64,000 bases of DNA from Symbiodinium natans (taxonomy: Eukaryota > Sar > Dinophyceae > Suessiales > Symbiodiniaceae), in contig CAJNDS010002790.1 in the NCBI GenBank assembly GCA_905221605.1, positions 391,501 through 455,500 of the forward strand, in the 5' to 3' direction. Positions 37,201 to 46,300 of the stretch are shown one piece after another (positions within the stretch are counted from its first letter, which is position 1; each line of letters opens with the position of its first letter). The position numbers were made by a program, and so were the translations under genes. Under the pieces are notes generated by a model. It did no database searches. It worked only from the letters and a program-made list of their open reading frames with translations, and was not told the DNA's origin.

Positions 37201-37297
37201 CCCTAAACCAACCCCCACGGGGCGCAGGCGCAGCGCACGCCGTCGAGGTGCGACTGCATCGTCCAGCGGTGGTGCCACGTCGGCAAGGCGTAGAGGC
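19417..37297 (-). CDS. Striatin-like WD40 protein, spliced (C-terminal propeller, partial)
   Basis: Exons 37219-37297, 35848-35896, 35103-35155, 34035-34107, 33223-33270, 32371-32397, 32127-32181, 30566-30649, 29245-29333, 27154-27180, 26476-26533, (23567-23629), 23252-23302, 22717-22751, 20497-20560 and 19417-19511. The order follows striatin. It starts with the linker plus first blade ([17 protein letters not shown], compare the family's W-N-P-K-x-T-L-R-S-H-x-D-G-x-R). Later blades include [57 protein letters not shown] and [15 protein letters not shown]. Striatins are scaffold subunits of PP2A in the STRIPAK complex; that role is known for the family and inferred here. Phases agree at every firm junction, and donors are GT, GC or GA. 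The N-terminal caveolin-binding/coiled-coil part and the last blade were not found. A generic WD40 protein is the alternative. Confidence 0.82.
19560..19790. repeat. (TTTGGGGG)n variant array
   Basis: Starts as mixed TTTAGGG/TTTGGGG and becomes an 8-bp TTTGGGGG tandem from about 19610 to 19780. It is the G-rich partner of the CCCCAAA array on the other side of the 19417-19511 exon. Frames open through it are artefacts of the repeat. Confidence 0.9.
19890..19988. repeat. Dispersed short repeat (CTTGGCTGCACTT family)
   Basis: About 100 bp shared with 38041-38154 in the same orientation, from CTTGGCTGCACTT to AAGCACCACGAAG. Both lie in introns or spacers. Non-coding. Confidence 0.7.
20385..20425. 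repeat. Poly-C/poly-A homopolymer run
   Basis: About 30 C followed by A-rich sequence. Similar runs occur at 5624-5642, 28200-28243 and 40036-40060. Their lengths are likely to be unreliable in the assembly. Confidence 0.9.
20497..20560 (-). CDS. Striatin-like exon: WD repeat start
   Basis: 64 nt, phase 2 in and phase 0 out, with a GC donor. It reads [21 protein letters not shown], the D-A strand of a WD repeat. It runs directly on to the 19417-19511 exon. Confidence 0.82.
21414..21473. mobile_element. Palindromic element, TTAAGGAATATACC family
   Basis: TTAAGGAATATACCCTA at the left is inverted at the right, around a GGATCCTGAATATGAT core. Relatives: 34769-34880, 46948-47043 and two tandem copies at 63862-64000. 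Outer arms (CCCAAAGAGTCC-type) extend some copies to about 110 bp. Confidence 0.65.
21530..22515. repeat. GTGGGTGC minisatellite grading into GT microsatellite
   Basis: Tandem GTGGGTGC-like units (21530-22045) become GTGGGTGT, then GTGTGTCT, then GTGC repeats. The array is interrupted by 100 Ns. The long frames through it on both strands (His/Thr-rich or Cys/Val-rich) are products of the repeat. Confidence 0.9.
22268..22367. other. Assembly gap (100 N)
   Basis: Exactly 100 unknown bases inside a GT-rich satellite. The true array length is unknown. Confidence 1.
22717..22751 (-). CDS. Striatin-like exon: WD repeat end
   Basis: 35 nt, phase 0 in and phase 2 out, with a GA donor. It reads [12 protein letters not shown], matching the family's D-R-x-I-K-F-Y-D-N-x-T-G strand. 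It joins its neighbours in phase. Confidence 0.72.
23252..23302 (-). CDS. Striatin-like exon: WD repeat
   Basis: 51 nt, phase 0 at both ends, with a GT donor. It reads [17 protein letters not shown], the A-C strands leading into the next exon's DCRARLIDL. Confidence 0.72.
23567..23629 (-). CDS. Coding-like exon, probably striatin-like gene
   Basis: 63 nt, phase 0 at both ends: [20 protein letters not shown] then W. The GT donor is formed by the heptamer itself (ATGG then GTTTAGGG). It is phase-compatible with its neighbours, but the sequence is not obviously striatin, so it may be an inserted loop. Confidence 0.45.
23630..26475. other. Intron: microsatellites, heptamers, short repeats
   Basis: TATA and GATA microsatellites at 24145-24260. 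(CCCTAAA)11 at 24370-24445. Degenerate TTTAGGG at 24525-24840. A GC-rich islet at 24447-24530 may hold a small exon (VLDLMPL). Short repeats at 25480-25560 and 25735-25870 (AGCCCATCCTGG ends), 25873-25999 and 26261-26403. Confidence 0.5.
26261..26403. mobile_element. Short inverted-repeat element, GGTTCATGG family
   Basis: Left end CTACTTGGAGGTTCATGG, right end CCATGAACCTTCAAGTA, with a TTATAAGTAGG-rich interior. Same family as 15369-15519 and 50649-50757. Confidence 0.72.
26476..26533 (-). CDS. Striatin-like exon (donor uncertain)
   Basis: Starts in phase 0 after a CTACAG acceptor: [17 protein letters not shown]. This continues LDVPSTVCW of the preceding exon and matches the family's S-x-D-P-x-x-M-V-A-S-F strand. 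The donor may be the heptamer GTTTAG (26475) or a GC site at 26486. Confidence 0.68.
26593..26787. repeat. (TTTAGGG)28, longest heptamer array
   Basis: About 28 near-perfect TTTAGGG units, directly right of the 26476-26533 exon, so C-rich in the gene's sense direction and at the 3' end of the preceding intron. Confidence 0.95.
27154..27180 (-). CDS. Striatin-like micro-exon
   Basis: 27 nt, phase 0 at both ends, GT donor: LDVPSTVCW. Too short to be safe alone, but it reads in frame into [13 protein letters not shown] and matches the striatin order. Confidence 0.62.
27181..29244. other. Intron: heptamers, short repeats, G-run
   Basis: TTTAGGG at 27230-27315. An inverted-repeat element with ACCAGGATGGGCTAT ends at about 27463-27556. 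A 30-G run at 28214-28243. Coding-like islets at 28290-28460 and 28820-28960 lack a decisive frame. Confidence 0.5.
29245..29333 (-). CDS. Striatin-like exon: WD repeat
   Basis: 89 nt, phase 1 in. It reads [20 protein letters not shown], a textbook WD strand (A-C-A-D-G-x-x-x-L-W-D). The donor is one of two GT sites 2 bp apart. Flanked closely by CCCTAAA on the left and TTTAGGG on the right. Confidence 0.85.
29334..30565. other. Intron: heptamers and short repeats
   Basis: Variant heptamers at 29355-29432, CCCTAAA at 29718-29815 and 30430-30562, and a GGTTCATGG-family fragment at 29866-29975. No further exon is needed by phase. Confidence 0.6.
30566..30649 (-). CDS. Striatin-like exon: WD repeat
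   Basis: 84 nt, phase 1 in and phase 1 out, GT donor. It reads [20 protein letters not shown], the G-H-T-D-x-V-W start of a WD repeat, and joins the 29245-29333 exon to complete the blade. (CCCTAAA)n lies left and a 20-copy TTTAGGG array right. Confidence 0.85.
30650..32126. other. Intron: long heptamer arrays
   Basis: (TTTAGGG)20 at 30670-30808, CCCTAAA at 31310-31455, a G-run at 31770-31791, and non-repetitive sequence without a convincing exon. Confidence 0.6.
32127..32181 (-). CDS. Striatin-like exon: WD repeat end
   Basis: 55 nt, phase 0 in and phase 1 out, GC donor. It reads [18 protein letters not shown], the D-x-x-I-x-x-W strand, following FSAGM of the previous exon. Confidence 0.78.
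32371..32397 (-). CDS. Striatin-like micro-exon
   Basis: 27 nt, phase 0 at both ends, GC donor: DRTLFSAGM. It joins FRPQ upstream and DSTIRAW downstream to give a complete WD strand pair. Confidence 0.72.
33223..33270 (-). CDS. Striatin-like exon: WD repeat start
   Basis: 48 nt, phase 0 at both ends, GC donor: [17 protein letters not shown] clear WD start. Unusually, its flanks have the opposite polarity (TTTAGGG left, CCCTAAA right). Confidence 0.82.
33271..34034. other. Intron: short repeats
   Basis: CCCTAAA derivatives at 33299-33365, TTTAGGG at 33440-33485, a short repeat (33650-33790) related to 10200-10270, and a GGTTCATGG-family right end at 33980-34003. Confidence 0.55.
34035..34107 (-). 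CDS. Striatin-like exon: acidic/Ala linker
   Basis: 73 nt, phase 2 in and phase 0 out, GT donor (TTTGG then GTGAGG). It reads [19 protein letters not shown] then RRQIW, the linker between two blades. Confidence 0.75.
34769..34880. mobile_element. Palindromic element with about 39-bp ends
   Basis: Left arm starts CCCAAAAAGCC and includes TTAAGGAATATACC; the right arm is its inverted copy ending GGGCTCTTTGGG. Same family as 21414-21473. Confidence 0.7.
35103..35155 (-). CDS. Striatin-like exon: WD repeat end
   Basis: 53 nt, phase 0 in and phase 2 out, GC donor: [17 protein letters not shown]. With LLVTSGE from the previous exon this gives [12 protein letters not shown], the family's S-E-D-x-T-x-K-x-W strand. 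Confidence 0.85.
35848..35896 (-). CDS. Striatin-like exon: WD repeat
   Basis: 49 nt, phase 2 in and phase 0 out, GT donor: [16 protein letters not shown]. Confidence 0.8.
35897..37218. other. Intron: mixed heptamer variants, one short inverted-repeat element
   Basis: A mosaic of TTTAGGG, TTTGGGG and TTTCGGG at 36460-36697. An element at 36801-36919. A coding-like islet at 36340-36460 is skipped because the flanking exons join in phase without it. Confidence 0.6.
36801..36919. mobile_element. Short inverted-repeat element, GATTAGGGGGACCC family
   Basis: Second of three copies (17598-17703, 50806-50928). Confidence 0.68.
37219..37297 (-). CDS. Striatin-like exon: linker and first WD blade
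   Basis: 79 nt, phase 1 in and phase 2 out, GT donor. It reads [20 protein letters not shown] then RCACA. The T-W-x-x-x-W-T-x-x-S-H-x-D-G-V-R pattern is the most striatin-specific motif in the gene. Confidence 0.85.
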
Positions 37298-38040
37298 CTG
37301 CAATTCGGGTTTAGGGTTTAGGGTTTAGGGTTTAGGGTTCAGGGTTTAGGGTTTAGGGTTTAGGGTTTAGGGTTTAGGGGTTTAGGGGTTTAGGGGTTTA
37401 GGGGTTTATAGGGTTGCAGGCTCGCAAGGATGGCCATGTTAAGGCCTGTGCAAATAATCCCGAAATAAGAGGGGGGAGCGAAAAGAACCCCCAAACCCTA
37501 AACCCCTAAACCCCTAAACCCCTAAACCCCTAAACCCCTAAACCCTAAACCCTAAACCCTAAACCCTAAACCCTAAACCCTAAACCCTAAACCCTAAACC
37601 CAGATTAGGGCCCTTACAACCCCAACACCCGAACCCTCAGTTGTTAAAATCCCATAGCAAGCCCAAGCCTGTAAACCCTGTTTGCACTCAAACCCTAAAC
37701 CCTAAACCCTAAACCCCAAACCCCAAACCCCAAACCCCAAACCCCAAACCCTAAACCCCAAACCCCAAACCCCAAACCCTAAACCCTAAACCCTAAACCC
37801 TAAACCCTAAACCCTAAACCCAGATTAGGGTGAGGAGAGGGCTTCCGCGTTTCTAGGGGCCCATTCTTTTGAAAAGGGTAATTAATTCGGGTGGTGTAGG
37901 TCTTGATCTGTATGTTGCATGACGGTTTTTCGGTTGAGGAGACCGCGCAGGAGTGCAAACCAGCCAGAAAGCATGACAAGTAAGCCAAGCAGTTCAAACA
38001 AACATGATCCTTTCCTGAGCATTCCACTGCTTATGCAATT

Positions 38041-38154
38041 CTTGGCTGCACTTAGGAGGGTAGCAAAAAATTAAAATTTTAGCTGCCTTACTAAGAAACC
38101 CAATAAACCAAAAAAAGGTAAGGATCTAAAGTTACGGTAAAGTACCACAAAGAC
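38041..38154. repeat. Dispersed short repeat (CTTGGCTGCACTT family)
   Basis: Second copy of the repeat at 19890-19988, same orientation. Confidence 0.7.
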
Positions 38155-39288
38155 TGTGTTGCGATGCTCCTGTCGTGTCTGGGGCCGAGCGGTATCAAGC
38201 GGGGGGGGAACATAATCCTGCTGCTGCTTGCGAAAAGCTGGAGGCACACCTGAAACCAAACAAGACCCGAAAGCCTAAACCCTAAACACCAAACCCCAGA
38301 CCCTAAACCTCCACCCTAAACCCTAAACCCTAACCCCCCCCCCCCGGTCCTGCCAGTGTGTGCCCAGCAGTTGTTTCCTGAGGCTTCAGGGCTTTTCATT
38401 TAGGGTTTAGGGCTTAGGTTTTAGGGCTTAGGGTGTAAGGGTTGTTCCCCAGTAACGTGGGAGCTTCCTTGATTCACCTTTACACTGCACATGGTCCAAA
38501 CCTTTGAACAACAAAAGAATGCAATGCGAAACGAGTACCACTGGCGAGGGGGGGGGGGGGGTTGGTTGTTTCAGGGTCTCTGCTCCACCCCAAACCCAAA
38601 ACCCGACACCCCAAACCATGAACCCTACCTGCGAAGTCCAAACCTATCTTTGAGGTGAAGCGCTTTCCATATTCGACCGCCTCGAGGGTTCTCAAACCCC
38701 AATGTCTCCAACATGTGCTCATGTCCCTAATTCGGGTCCCTTTCGGGGGGTTCCTGCTACGAGATGGCCCCTCAATATTATTTAGGGTACCCCAAAAGGT
38801 CGAGAACATGTGGTTCGGGCTACGGGTCTCGAGCTCGCGGCTTTACGGCTTCACCTTGTTATGGGGTTCAATTGGTGCACGATGTGGGGCTTCAGCTTCA
38901 AGCGCTGGAGGGTGGTCGTGAGTGTGTGTTCGGGTAGGGGGTACATCAGGGGGAGGGTGGTGGGGGGGGGGTGGGGCAGGTGCATCATGGGGGCCTTTGG
39001 AGCTTAAAAGGGTCTGGCCTCATTCTAGTTGCTTGCTGCATCAAAGGAGTTTGCTTGTAAAAGCGATAGTAGGTAGGCAAGGCGCTCATCACGCCGGCAA
39101 TAAGTTCCAAGAGAAGAGAGACATGGACCTGTTGATTGCTATCAAGACCTATACACCCTAAACCCCTTTCCCTGTGAACCCGAAACCTTGACCTTGAGCT
39201 CTCAACACCTAAACCCTACACCCTAATCCGAGCACCTGTTTCATCAAACCCCCCACAGTTAAAGAAACTTTTTCCGGCCGGAAGCCCG

Positions 39289-39588
39289 CCGGAAGACTAC
39301 TTTCCATTAGGGTGGATTTCGTATGGGGATAACCCCCCACATTTAAAGAAATTTTTTTTGGGGGAGTTCAAAAAATCTGTCGGCAGGCTTCCTGTTTTGC
39401 GCTTGCGGAGATGCGAAGCTACAGCACCTCAGGAACCCTAACCCTAAACCCTAAACCCTAAACCCTAAAGCAGCCTATTGTTTTGAATAGAGAATCAATG
39501 CAGGGCCATGGTCCAATTATTGTGGAGCCCTGCCTTCGTTATTGCGGTGGGGGGGGGGGCCCCAATTAAACAGGTGCTCGGAATAAAC
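39289..39588 (+). repeat. Dispersed repeat, copy with heptamer insert
   Basis: Matches 5555-5838, but carries CCCTAA(CCCTAAA)n at 39434-39469 where the other copy reads GGGATCTGCG. See findings. Confidence 0.82.
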
Positions 39589-40565
39589 CCTAACCTCTTA
39601 TACTCAAACTTAAGCCCTTAAGACCCTAAACCCTAAACCCTAAACCCTAAACCCTAAACCCTAAACCCTAAACCCTAAACCCTAAACCCTAAACCCTAAA
39701 CCCTAAACCCTAAACCGCAACAGCCGGGGGTCCTGTGTCATCGAACTGGGCCCGCTCTTTGCGGGCGCGGACGAGGACGACGATCCACCTCCGTAGGTTT
39801 GGGGTTTAGCAGGGTTTGGGGTTTGGGGTTGAGGGTTGGGGGTTTGGGGTTTGGGGTTTGGGTTTCGTTGTTTCGTCTCTTGGTGTGGAGGGATTTGGGA
39901 TAGACTTCAGTGATTTCGGATCTTGGCTTTTTGGGGCCCGTCGGTTCCTTGGCTCGGGGCCTCGAGCTTGTAAGAGTTCGAGGATCTGAGCATCCATGTG
40001 CTGAGGGCGCGAGCTTGGCATAAACATTTACAGATGGGGGGGGGGGGGGGGGGGGGGGGCAGAACCCTAAACCCTAATCCCTAATCGCTAAACCCTAAAC
40101 CCTAAACCTTAAACCCTAAACCCTAAACCTCCAACTTCCTCCCCGGCATCTTGCCATGCACCCGGTGGAGGGTCGAGGCTTCAGGCGTCAGGGTTTCAGA
40201 TGCAGGGTTTAGGCTTCAGGCTGTTGAGCTCTTAGGGCAGTTTGTCCCTTCATATGGGCCCTTAAGTTAAAGGGGGACCCCCTTTATACCCAGTATATAC
40301 TTTGTCAAACCCAAATGCCCATACATCAGAAGCCCCTTAGAGAACGTAAGGGATTTTCTAAGCTTATAGGGATTCTGAAGGGAGGGGGGGGTTCAAGGGG
40401 GGCAGATACCTAAGGAACCCTTAGGGAAGCTTAGGGAGCCTTACCGAGTGGTGGGAAGGAGTACTAGGGAATCTTAAACCCTAAACCCTAAACCCTAAAC
40501 CCTAAACCCTAAACCCTAAACCCTAAACCCTACCCCCTTAGACCCCCTTGGACCTCCCCCCCCTC

Positions 40566-40645
40566 AAGAACCCGATCCCACAGCACCACAGCCACGCCTT
40601 CCCCCGGCCACTGGCAGTCGACCCCTTGGGCGAACATGCTGTGGT
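40566..40645 (-). CDS. Unassigned coding-like exon
   Basis: 80 nt, phase 1 in and phase 0 out (GA donor): HSMFAQGVDCQWPGEGVAVV then LWDRVL. No family recognised. It may belong to the striatin gene's N-terminal half or to a separate gene. Confidence 0.4.
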
Positions 40646-41205
40646 CTGTAGCCCCAAACCCTAAACCCTAAACCACAAACCCTAAACCCTAAACCCCAAA
40701 CCCTAAACCCTAAACCCTATAATCGCTGAACCCCAAGGAAGGTTTTCGGGGGTTCCGAAAAGTCCGGGGTCCCTTGCTTGGGCTTCCTGACCAGTGCTTC
40801 TCCTACCTTTGGGGTGTGAAAGGGAGAGCGCTCGTCTTTTTGGAGGCTCCAAAATTGCGGCAAAAGCCCGCAGCCTAATATACCTTGCTATACCAGAAGC
40901 TTCAGAGTTGAGGGTCTATAGGGTTTAAGGGTTTAGGGTTTGGGGTTTAGGGTTTAGGGTTTGGGGTTTAGGGTTTAGGGTTTAGGGCTCAGGGTTCAGG
41001 GGATCGGGGTTCAGGGTTTAGGGTGTAGGGTTTAGGGTTTAGGGTCGCAGACTGTAAGCCCAAGTCCCAGCTGCACAGTCCTAAGCAGAGGGGATTAGGG
41101 TTTAGGGTTTAGGGTTTAGGGTTTAGGGTTTAGGGTTTAGGGTTTAGGGTTTAGGGTTTAGGGGTTAGGGGTTAGGGTTTAGGGTTTAGGGTTTAGGGTT
41201 TAGGG

Positions 41206-41335
41206 TAAGCGGATGGCATCGATCAAAAGATTCCGGTGGTGGTTTGGCTCCAGAACCTCGTAGCGCATCAAGCAAGACAAGTTGCAATTGTAGCCTTCAC
41301 CGTCCACACGGAGGTACATGGCATCAATCCAAAAC
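41206..41335 (-). CDS. Unassigned coding-like exon (limits approximate)
   Basis: Open minus frame through the whole islet: DAMYLRVDGEGYNCNLSCLM then RYEVLEPNHHRNLLIDAIRL. Strongly protein-like, family unknown. TTTAGGG left, no array immediately right. Confidence 0.45.
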
Positions 41336-41341
41336 CCTAAA

Positions 41342-41443
41342 CTTAGTTGCTGAGTTCATAAGCCCCCCAAAAGTGTACACTTTCAGTTCTCTAGGGGATT
41401 ATAGTACCCAAAAAGTGTAAAGTGTGCTCACTCAGCTACTAAG
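41342..41443. mobile_element. Short inverted-repeat element, TTAGTTGCTGAGT ends
   Basis: Left end CTTAGTTGCTGAGTTCA and right end CACTCAGCTACTAAG are inverted copies; AAGTGTACACTT and AAGTGTAAAGTGT form inner arms. No relative seen in the window. Confidence 0.6.
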
Positions 41444-41926
41444 AAAACCCTGAACCCTAAACCCTTCACCCTAAGCCCTAAGCCCTACACTCTGCCTCTT
41501 GTCTGGCCCTGGTGCAAAAATGGGGCTACAGTTGTGCTTTGTCCAAGCCGTTCCTGGGCTCAGGGTTTTGGAGGGTCTGCAAACTTGAGCTTAGAGTTTA
41601 GGGTTTAGGGTTTAGGGATTAGGGTTTAGGGTTTAGGGTTTAGGGTTTAGGTGCTCAATGGTGCCATGCATTCGGGCCTCCCTTAGGACCTTCATGGCCC
41701 AAAGCCCCTAAGACCCTAAAACCCCCAAAAGCCCTAAAACCCCTTAGGCCCCTAAACACAAACCCTAAACCCTAAACCTGAACCAAAAACCCTAAAAAAA
41801 TCAAAAACCTTAAAAAAAACCCGAAAAGCCTAAACCCTAAACCCTAAACCTGAACCTGAACCAAAAACCCTATAAACCTCAAAAACCTCAAAAACCCCAA
41901 AAGCCTAAACCCTAAACCCTAAACCT

Positions 41927-41992
41927 CTGGGGAGCTCTGCGGGAGGCTTCCAGGCGCTGCTTCAGCACCTCGCGGCAGCTCCGGGCGCGCAC
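41927..41992 (-). CDS. Unassigned coding-like exon (limits approximate)
   Basis: After a CCGCAG acceptor, two frames are open (VRARSCREVLKQRLEASRRA or a Pro/Ala-rich alternative). CCCTAAA left, TTTAGGG right. It could be the next exon of the AlkB-like gene. Confidence 0.35.
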
Positions 41993-43255
41993 CTGCGGGT
42001 TCTTTTGCTCAGCTCTTGGAGGGCTTCAAGGCATTTTAGGGTTTAGGGTTTAGGGTTTAGGGTTTAGGGTTTAGGGTTTAGGGTTTAGGGTCTCGGGTTT
42101 ACCCTAAGGCTCTAAGGACTCATATTTAAGGGTTTTTTGGTCCCAAACACCTTCTTACTATGTAAGGTCTTTGGGCAATTTTGAGCCTTAGGGTTCATCA
42201 CCAGGGAACATGAGACTTCTGGTCTTCCTCTCCCCTAACAATGCTAGAATAAGACACCCGAGAATACACAGACAAGAATGTAATGTCGAGATACGACTAC
42301 AAGCTAGAAAATTGTTTGCAGGACATTGACCACCTATCCAAATACAGGAAAAAGCGCAAAGAAACCCAAAGTACAGATAAAAACCGTTAATCTGCTGGAC
42401 GTCTTTGTAAGAAAGAATGACATGAAAGACGAAGATCATGAATCCGGCCTTTTATTGGGTACAGCTTTTAACATAGCACATTGGCATAAGAAATACCATT
42501 CAGGTACTATACGTACAGGAGTAAGTGAATCACATGCTTCGAATGCTTTATATGGATGTGAGAAAAAAGCATCGAGTGTGGTCCGGCCTCTGGCATGGGC
42601 GCGTCTTTTCGTGAGCAGTACGCCGTCAGCTCAAGCTAAGTCTCTACGTTGCGGCCCAAAGTCTATTCAGCCTGTCTACCTGAAGGCTCCAACGTAGGTC
42701 CTTTTGAGGGTCATAGAGGATTCTAGTATACTATCCTAAAAGGGTACCACCTAGAAGCCTTTTGGGTAAACCTGAGCCCTCCAAGTCTCCACACCCTAAA
42801 CCCTAAACCCTAAACCCTAAACCCTAAATCTATTTGACGTCTGCGGTCAACCTTCTTCTGTATTGTAGTTAAGCCTCGGGCTCATCTGGCTAGACCTTGC
42901 ATGGTCCCCTTAAAGGGACCCCTATTTTTCGGCAACCCCCATATCCTCAAACCCTTCCTCTTTTGAGGTCGACCCCAGCCGAGCCTGCGAACTAAAACTG
43001 GAAACCCGTATAGACCTTAATCTGACTTCGGGCGCATCTAATCTCGCCACCAGCCTTCGGAAGAAGGCGAAACCCTTGAACTCTAAACAACGGCCCGTAG
43101 GCCTTCCTCCATCTTCAGCCAAAACCCAAGGAAATAAAAGTTTAAACTTTCAGAATAAACTGCCTTATAAGAAGCCCAAAAGTTGAAAAGTTGGGTTTTG
43201 AGCCAGTAAGCCCTCTAAGGGGCTCTCAGCTGCGCAGACGGCCGCTTCTTTGGAC

Positions 43256-43303
43256 CTGGCAAAGGAAGCTTGGCGCTCCCGTTTGGGGGGCTTTCGACGG
43301 CAA
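43256..43303 (-). CDS. AlkB-like gene: C-terminal tail exon
   Basis: 48 nt, phase 1 in and out, GT donor: VAVESPPNGSAKLPLP. Accepted on phase and composition only. A (TTTGGGG)n array follows on the right. Confidence 0.5.
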
Positions 43304-46300
43304 CTTGGAAGCCTTGGCTTAGGGTTTGGGGTTTGGGGTTTGGGGTTTGGGGTTTGGGGTTTGGGGTTTCGGGTTTGGGGTTTGTGGTTTGGGGTTAGGG
43401 TTTGGGGTTTGGGGTTTGGGGTTTGGGGTCGGGTGTCAGGTACAGCGGCAAACTGCAGCCCAAGTTTTGGTTGGGTTGGTTTAAGGTATAGGGCCTCGGA
43501 CATAGGGTTGATGTTGTAGAAACAAATATGTGTAAATGTATAGGTGCGTACGTAGAATGCAAAAGGCTCACAATTCCATTTCAAGTCGAAAATAAAAAAC
43601 CGATACGTTCATTCTGAAATTGCTGTGTGCATGTTATTGTGTTTCGCCTGTTTTCATGCCGAAATGGAAACAAAAATCTCTGCACCTGTTTTGAAACCAC
43701 AGCAAGAAGCTTTCGTTCTTCATCCTACCTATGTGAAGAAACGGAGAGCTGTGTCTTCATCATAGTTCAAGCGAAATATCCACAGGAAATCAGTACACCT
43801 GGGCTCTGAAACTGCTTTTACGTGCTTCATCGTGGCTTTTTGTATGCTTCTGCCAAGGGTATGCTTGCGCTTCCCTAAACCCTACCAGGATGGTTCTCGC
43901 ATGCTCTTCTCCAAGGATATTCATTCTCCAAGGATATTCTTGCGATTCGGTCCCTGAACTCCCTGAACTCCCTGCTGACCCACAAACCCCCACTTGCCCT
44001 AAACCCTAAACCCTAAACCCTATACCCTGAACCCTAAACCCTAAACCCTAAAACCTAAACCCTAAACCCTAACCCTAAACCCTAAACCCAGGTGCCTTTG
44101 CTGCTCGCAGCCCTTGGAGCGGTCCGCAGGATGCTCCGGAAGGTCAGCGAGAGCCGCTCCTTGGGGCAGTGCTCCTGGAGCTGGGTTTAGGGTTTAGGGT
44201 TTAGGGTTTAGGGTTTAGGGTTTGGGGTTTAGGGTTTAGGGTTTAGGGTTTAGGGTTTGGGGTTTGGGGTTTAGGGTTTAGGGTTTAAAATAGGGTCAAG
44301 GGTTTAGGGACTCGGGCCTCTAAGGTTTGGGGCTTGAGGCTTAGGTTTAGGGTTTCGAATTCAGGGTTTAGGGCTTAGGCTAGCAACCTTTCAGGCAGAA
44401 ACCATGGACGTCAACCTTTGTAACGCCCTCAGACACCTTTCGGATTCAGGACACGAAGACCCAAACCCTAAAAATAGAACCTCAAACCTAATTCTTGGAC
44501 TGCCTCCTAATTCTGTATGCAGGGCGGAAAGCCCTGCAAGCCCTACAAACCCCAAAAACTACCAACCCTTAACCCTCAGGATTGTTTGAGGCGTGAAGTT
44601 TGTGAGGCTTCAGACCCTCAACCCAACACCCCAGACCTTGGGAACCCGAAACCCTAAAGTCCTAAACCCTAAACCCTAAACCCTAAACCCTAAACCCTAC
44701 AGTCCTGAAACCCTGCTTCCTTCGGGTAGTAGACCCTAGAAAAATATATATACTTCTTAGGTCGAAGTGGCAAGAATAGGAACCCAGAACCCAACAAAAA
44801 GTATTAAAGTATAGTACCCGAAGGTGCCTTCGACCTCCCAACATCCCAATCAAAACATACTATAAGGGGACTCCAAAACCCAGGGGAAGGCGTGAGCGAC
44901 AAGGTGCCTTCTTGATGCCGTGCTGCCACTGTGAGCGCGAGGCGCCCGTCATGAAGTACAGCGACCGCCTGGGAATGTCGACCTCGCTCGAGCGGATTTA
45001 GGGTTTAGGGCTTTAGGGTTTATGAGGGTTTGGGGTTTGGGGTTTAGGGTTTCGGGGTTGACGGTTAGTTGGGGGAACACTCACACCCCTTCCAGTTGGT
45101 CATAATGTTCCCTGAGGAAATTCAGCGCGGCAGTGGCAAAGAAGTCATAACCGAATGCTGGAGTACGGAGATCTCCAACATCTGGCCATCAGCTGAAAGC
45201 AGAGGTACCATGGTTGTTTCTGTTCAGATTTTTGGGGACTTGTTTGCGAATAGAACTGTAGCCTGAGAAGGAAGAAAGCTGAGCAGCCACGAGGGCGCGC
45301 AAATGTAGACGCGTGAGCCAAGCCTCAGGCGTGCAGACACTTGAAGGGTCGGATGCCGCGGCCAAATGAAAATGTCTCGAGACTCGAAAAAGAGTGAATG
45401 TTCTCGTCGCACGATGGCCTCCAGGACGACTTGCATGACTTTCGTGCAGGACATGCCTAGATAAGCGGCCATGGAGAGCGGGATCGAGCCGTGAGGTCGC
45501 AGAAAGTCGTTCTGAACCTGATGCGCTCCCTGCTGGGGACGGAAGCTTCGGGCTTCAGGGTCCTGCGTAGGGCCCATCGTCCCAATCGAGAACGATGCGC
45601 CCCTTTCAACATCTCCACGCGTCGGCCGCTTTTAAAATCTCCGCGTGCCCGCATCGCCATGGCGCCTATATTTTTAGGGACTATCAACGGAACCTTTATA
45701 TCTATATTCTGAAGGAAAGGGAGATACCACAGGGGGTCCCTAGCAACAGCTGAGGTGCAACCCAACAAATCCTCAGCCCCTCTAAAGGACAGCAGCTTGG
45801 AGATGGCACCCTTGATAGAACGCTCCGTCGAATAACAAGGACCCGCAAAGCAGGGGGGGCACACCATCGAAGATTCCTGGCCAACCCTAAACTCACAAGC
45901 CTAAGCCCTGCACTCAAGACTCAAAGCCCTCAAAAACCCCAAAAGGTAAACCCGAAACCCGAAACCCGAAACCCTAAATCCCGCTAAAACCCTCAGAGGT
46001 TTCACGGGGGTCCCCGAGCCGGTCGTGTTGCGGGCTGGCGGCCGTGACGGTGCGTCGCGTCTTCGCCAAGCCGTAGGCGCTACCGCCAGTGTCGTAGAAA
46101 GTCAGGGTGGCATCCTGGCCATCGGGGTTTAGGGTTTTAATTCAGTTTAGGGTTTAGGGCTTGGGGTTTAGGATTTAGGGTTTAGAGTTTAGGGTTTACT
46201 TACTCATTCCCTAATCCCTTACGGTACCTCATTGGCCAAAATTAGAGGGTTTAGGGCTTAGGGTATAGGGCTTAGGGTTTAGGGCTTAAGGTTTTGCAGT

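Larger units (their letters stand above)
37298..43255. other. Spacer/introns: heptamers, dispersed repeats, unassigned exons
   Basis: CCCTAAA arrays at 37495-37600, 37690-37820, 39623-39715, 40470-40530 and 40660-40715. TTTAGGG at 37308-37380, 41099-41203 and 42038-42095. 41342-41443 is an inverted-repeat element with CTTAGTTGCTGAGT ends. 42190-42700 is less GC-rich and open in one frame, but nothing is recognised. Coding-like exons are listed separately. Confidence 0.5.

Noticed and set aside
42326-42697. Plus-strand open frame of 123 codons
   Set aside because: No recognisable motif, splice context or repeat relation; strand disagrees with all supported genes.
45224-45917. Overlapping minus-strand frames as a separate gene
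   Set aside because: Protein-like in part (a possible winged-helix segment near 45400-45530), but frames conflict and no start, acceptor or family could be settled.
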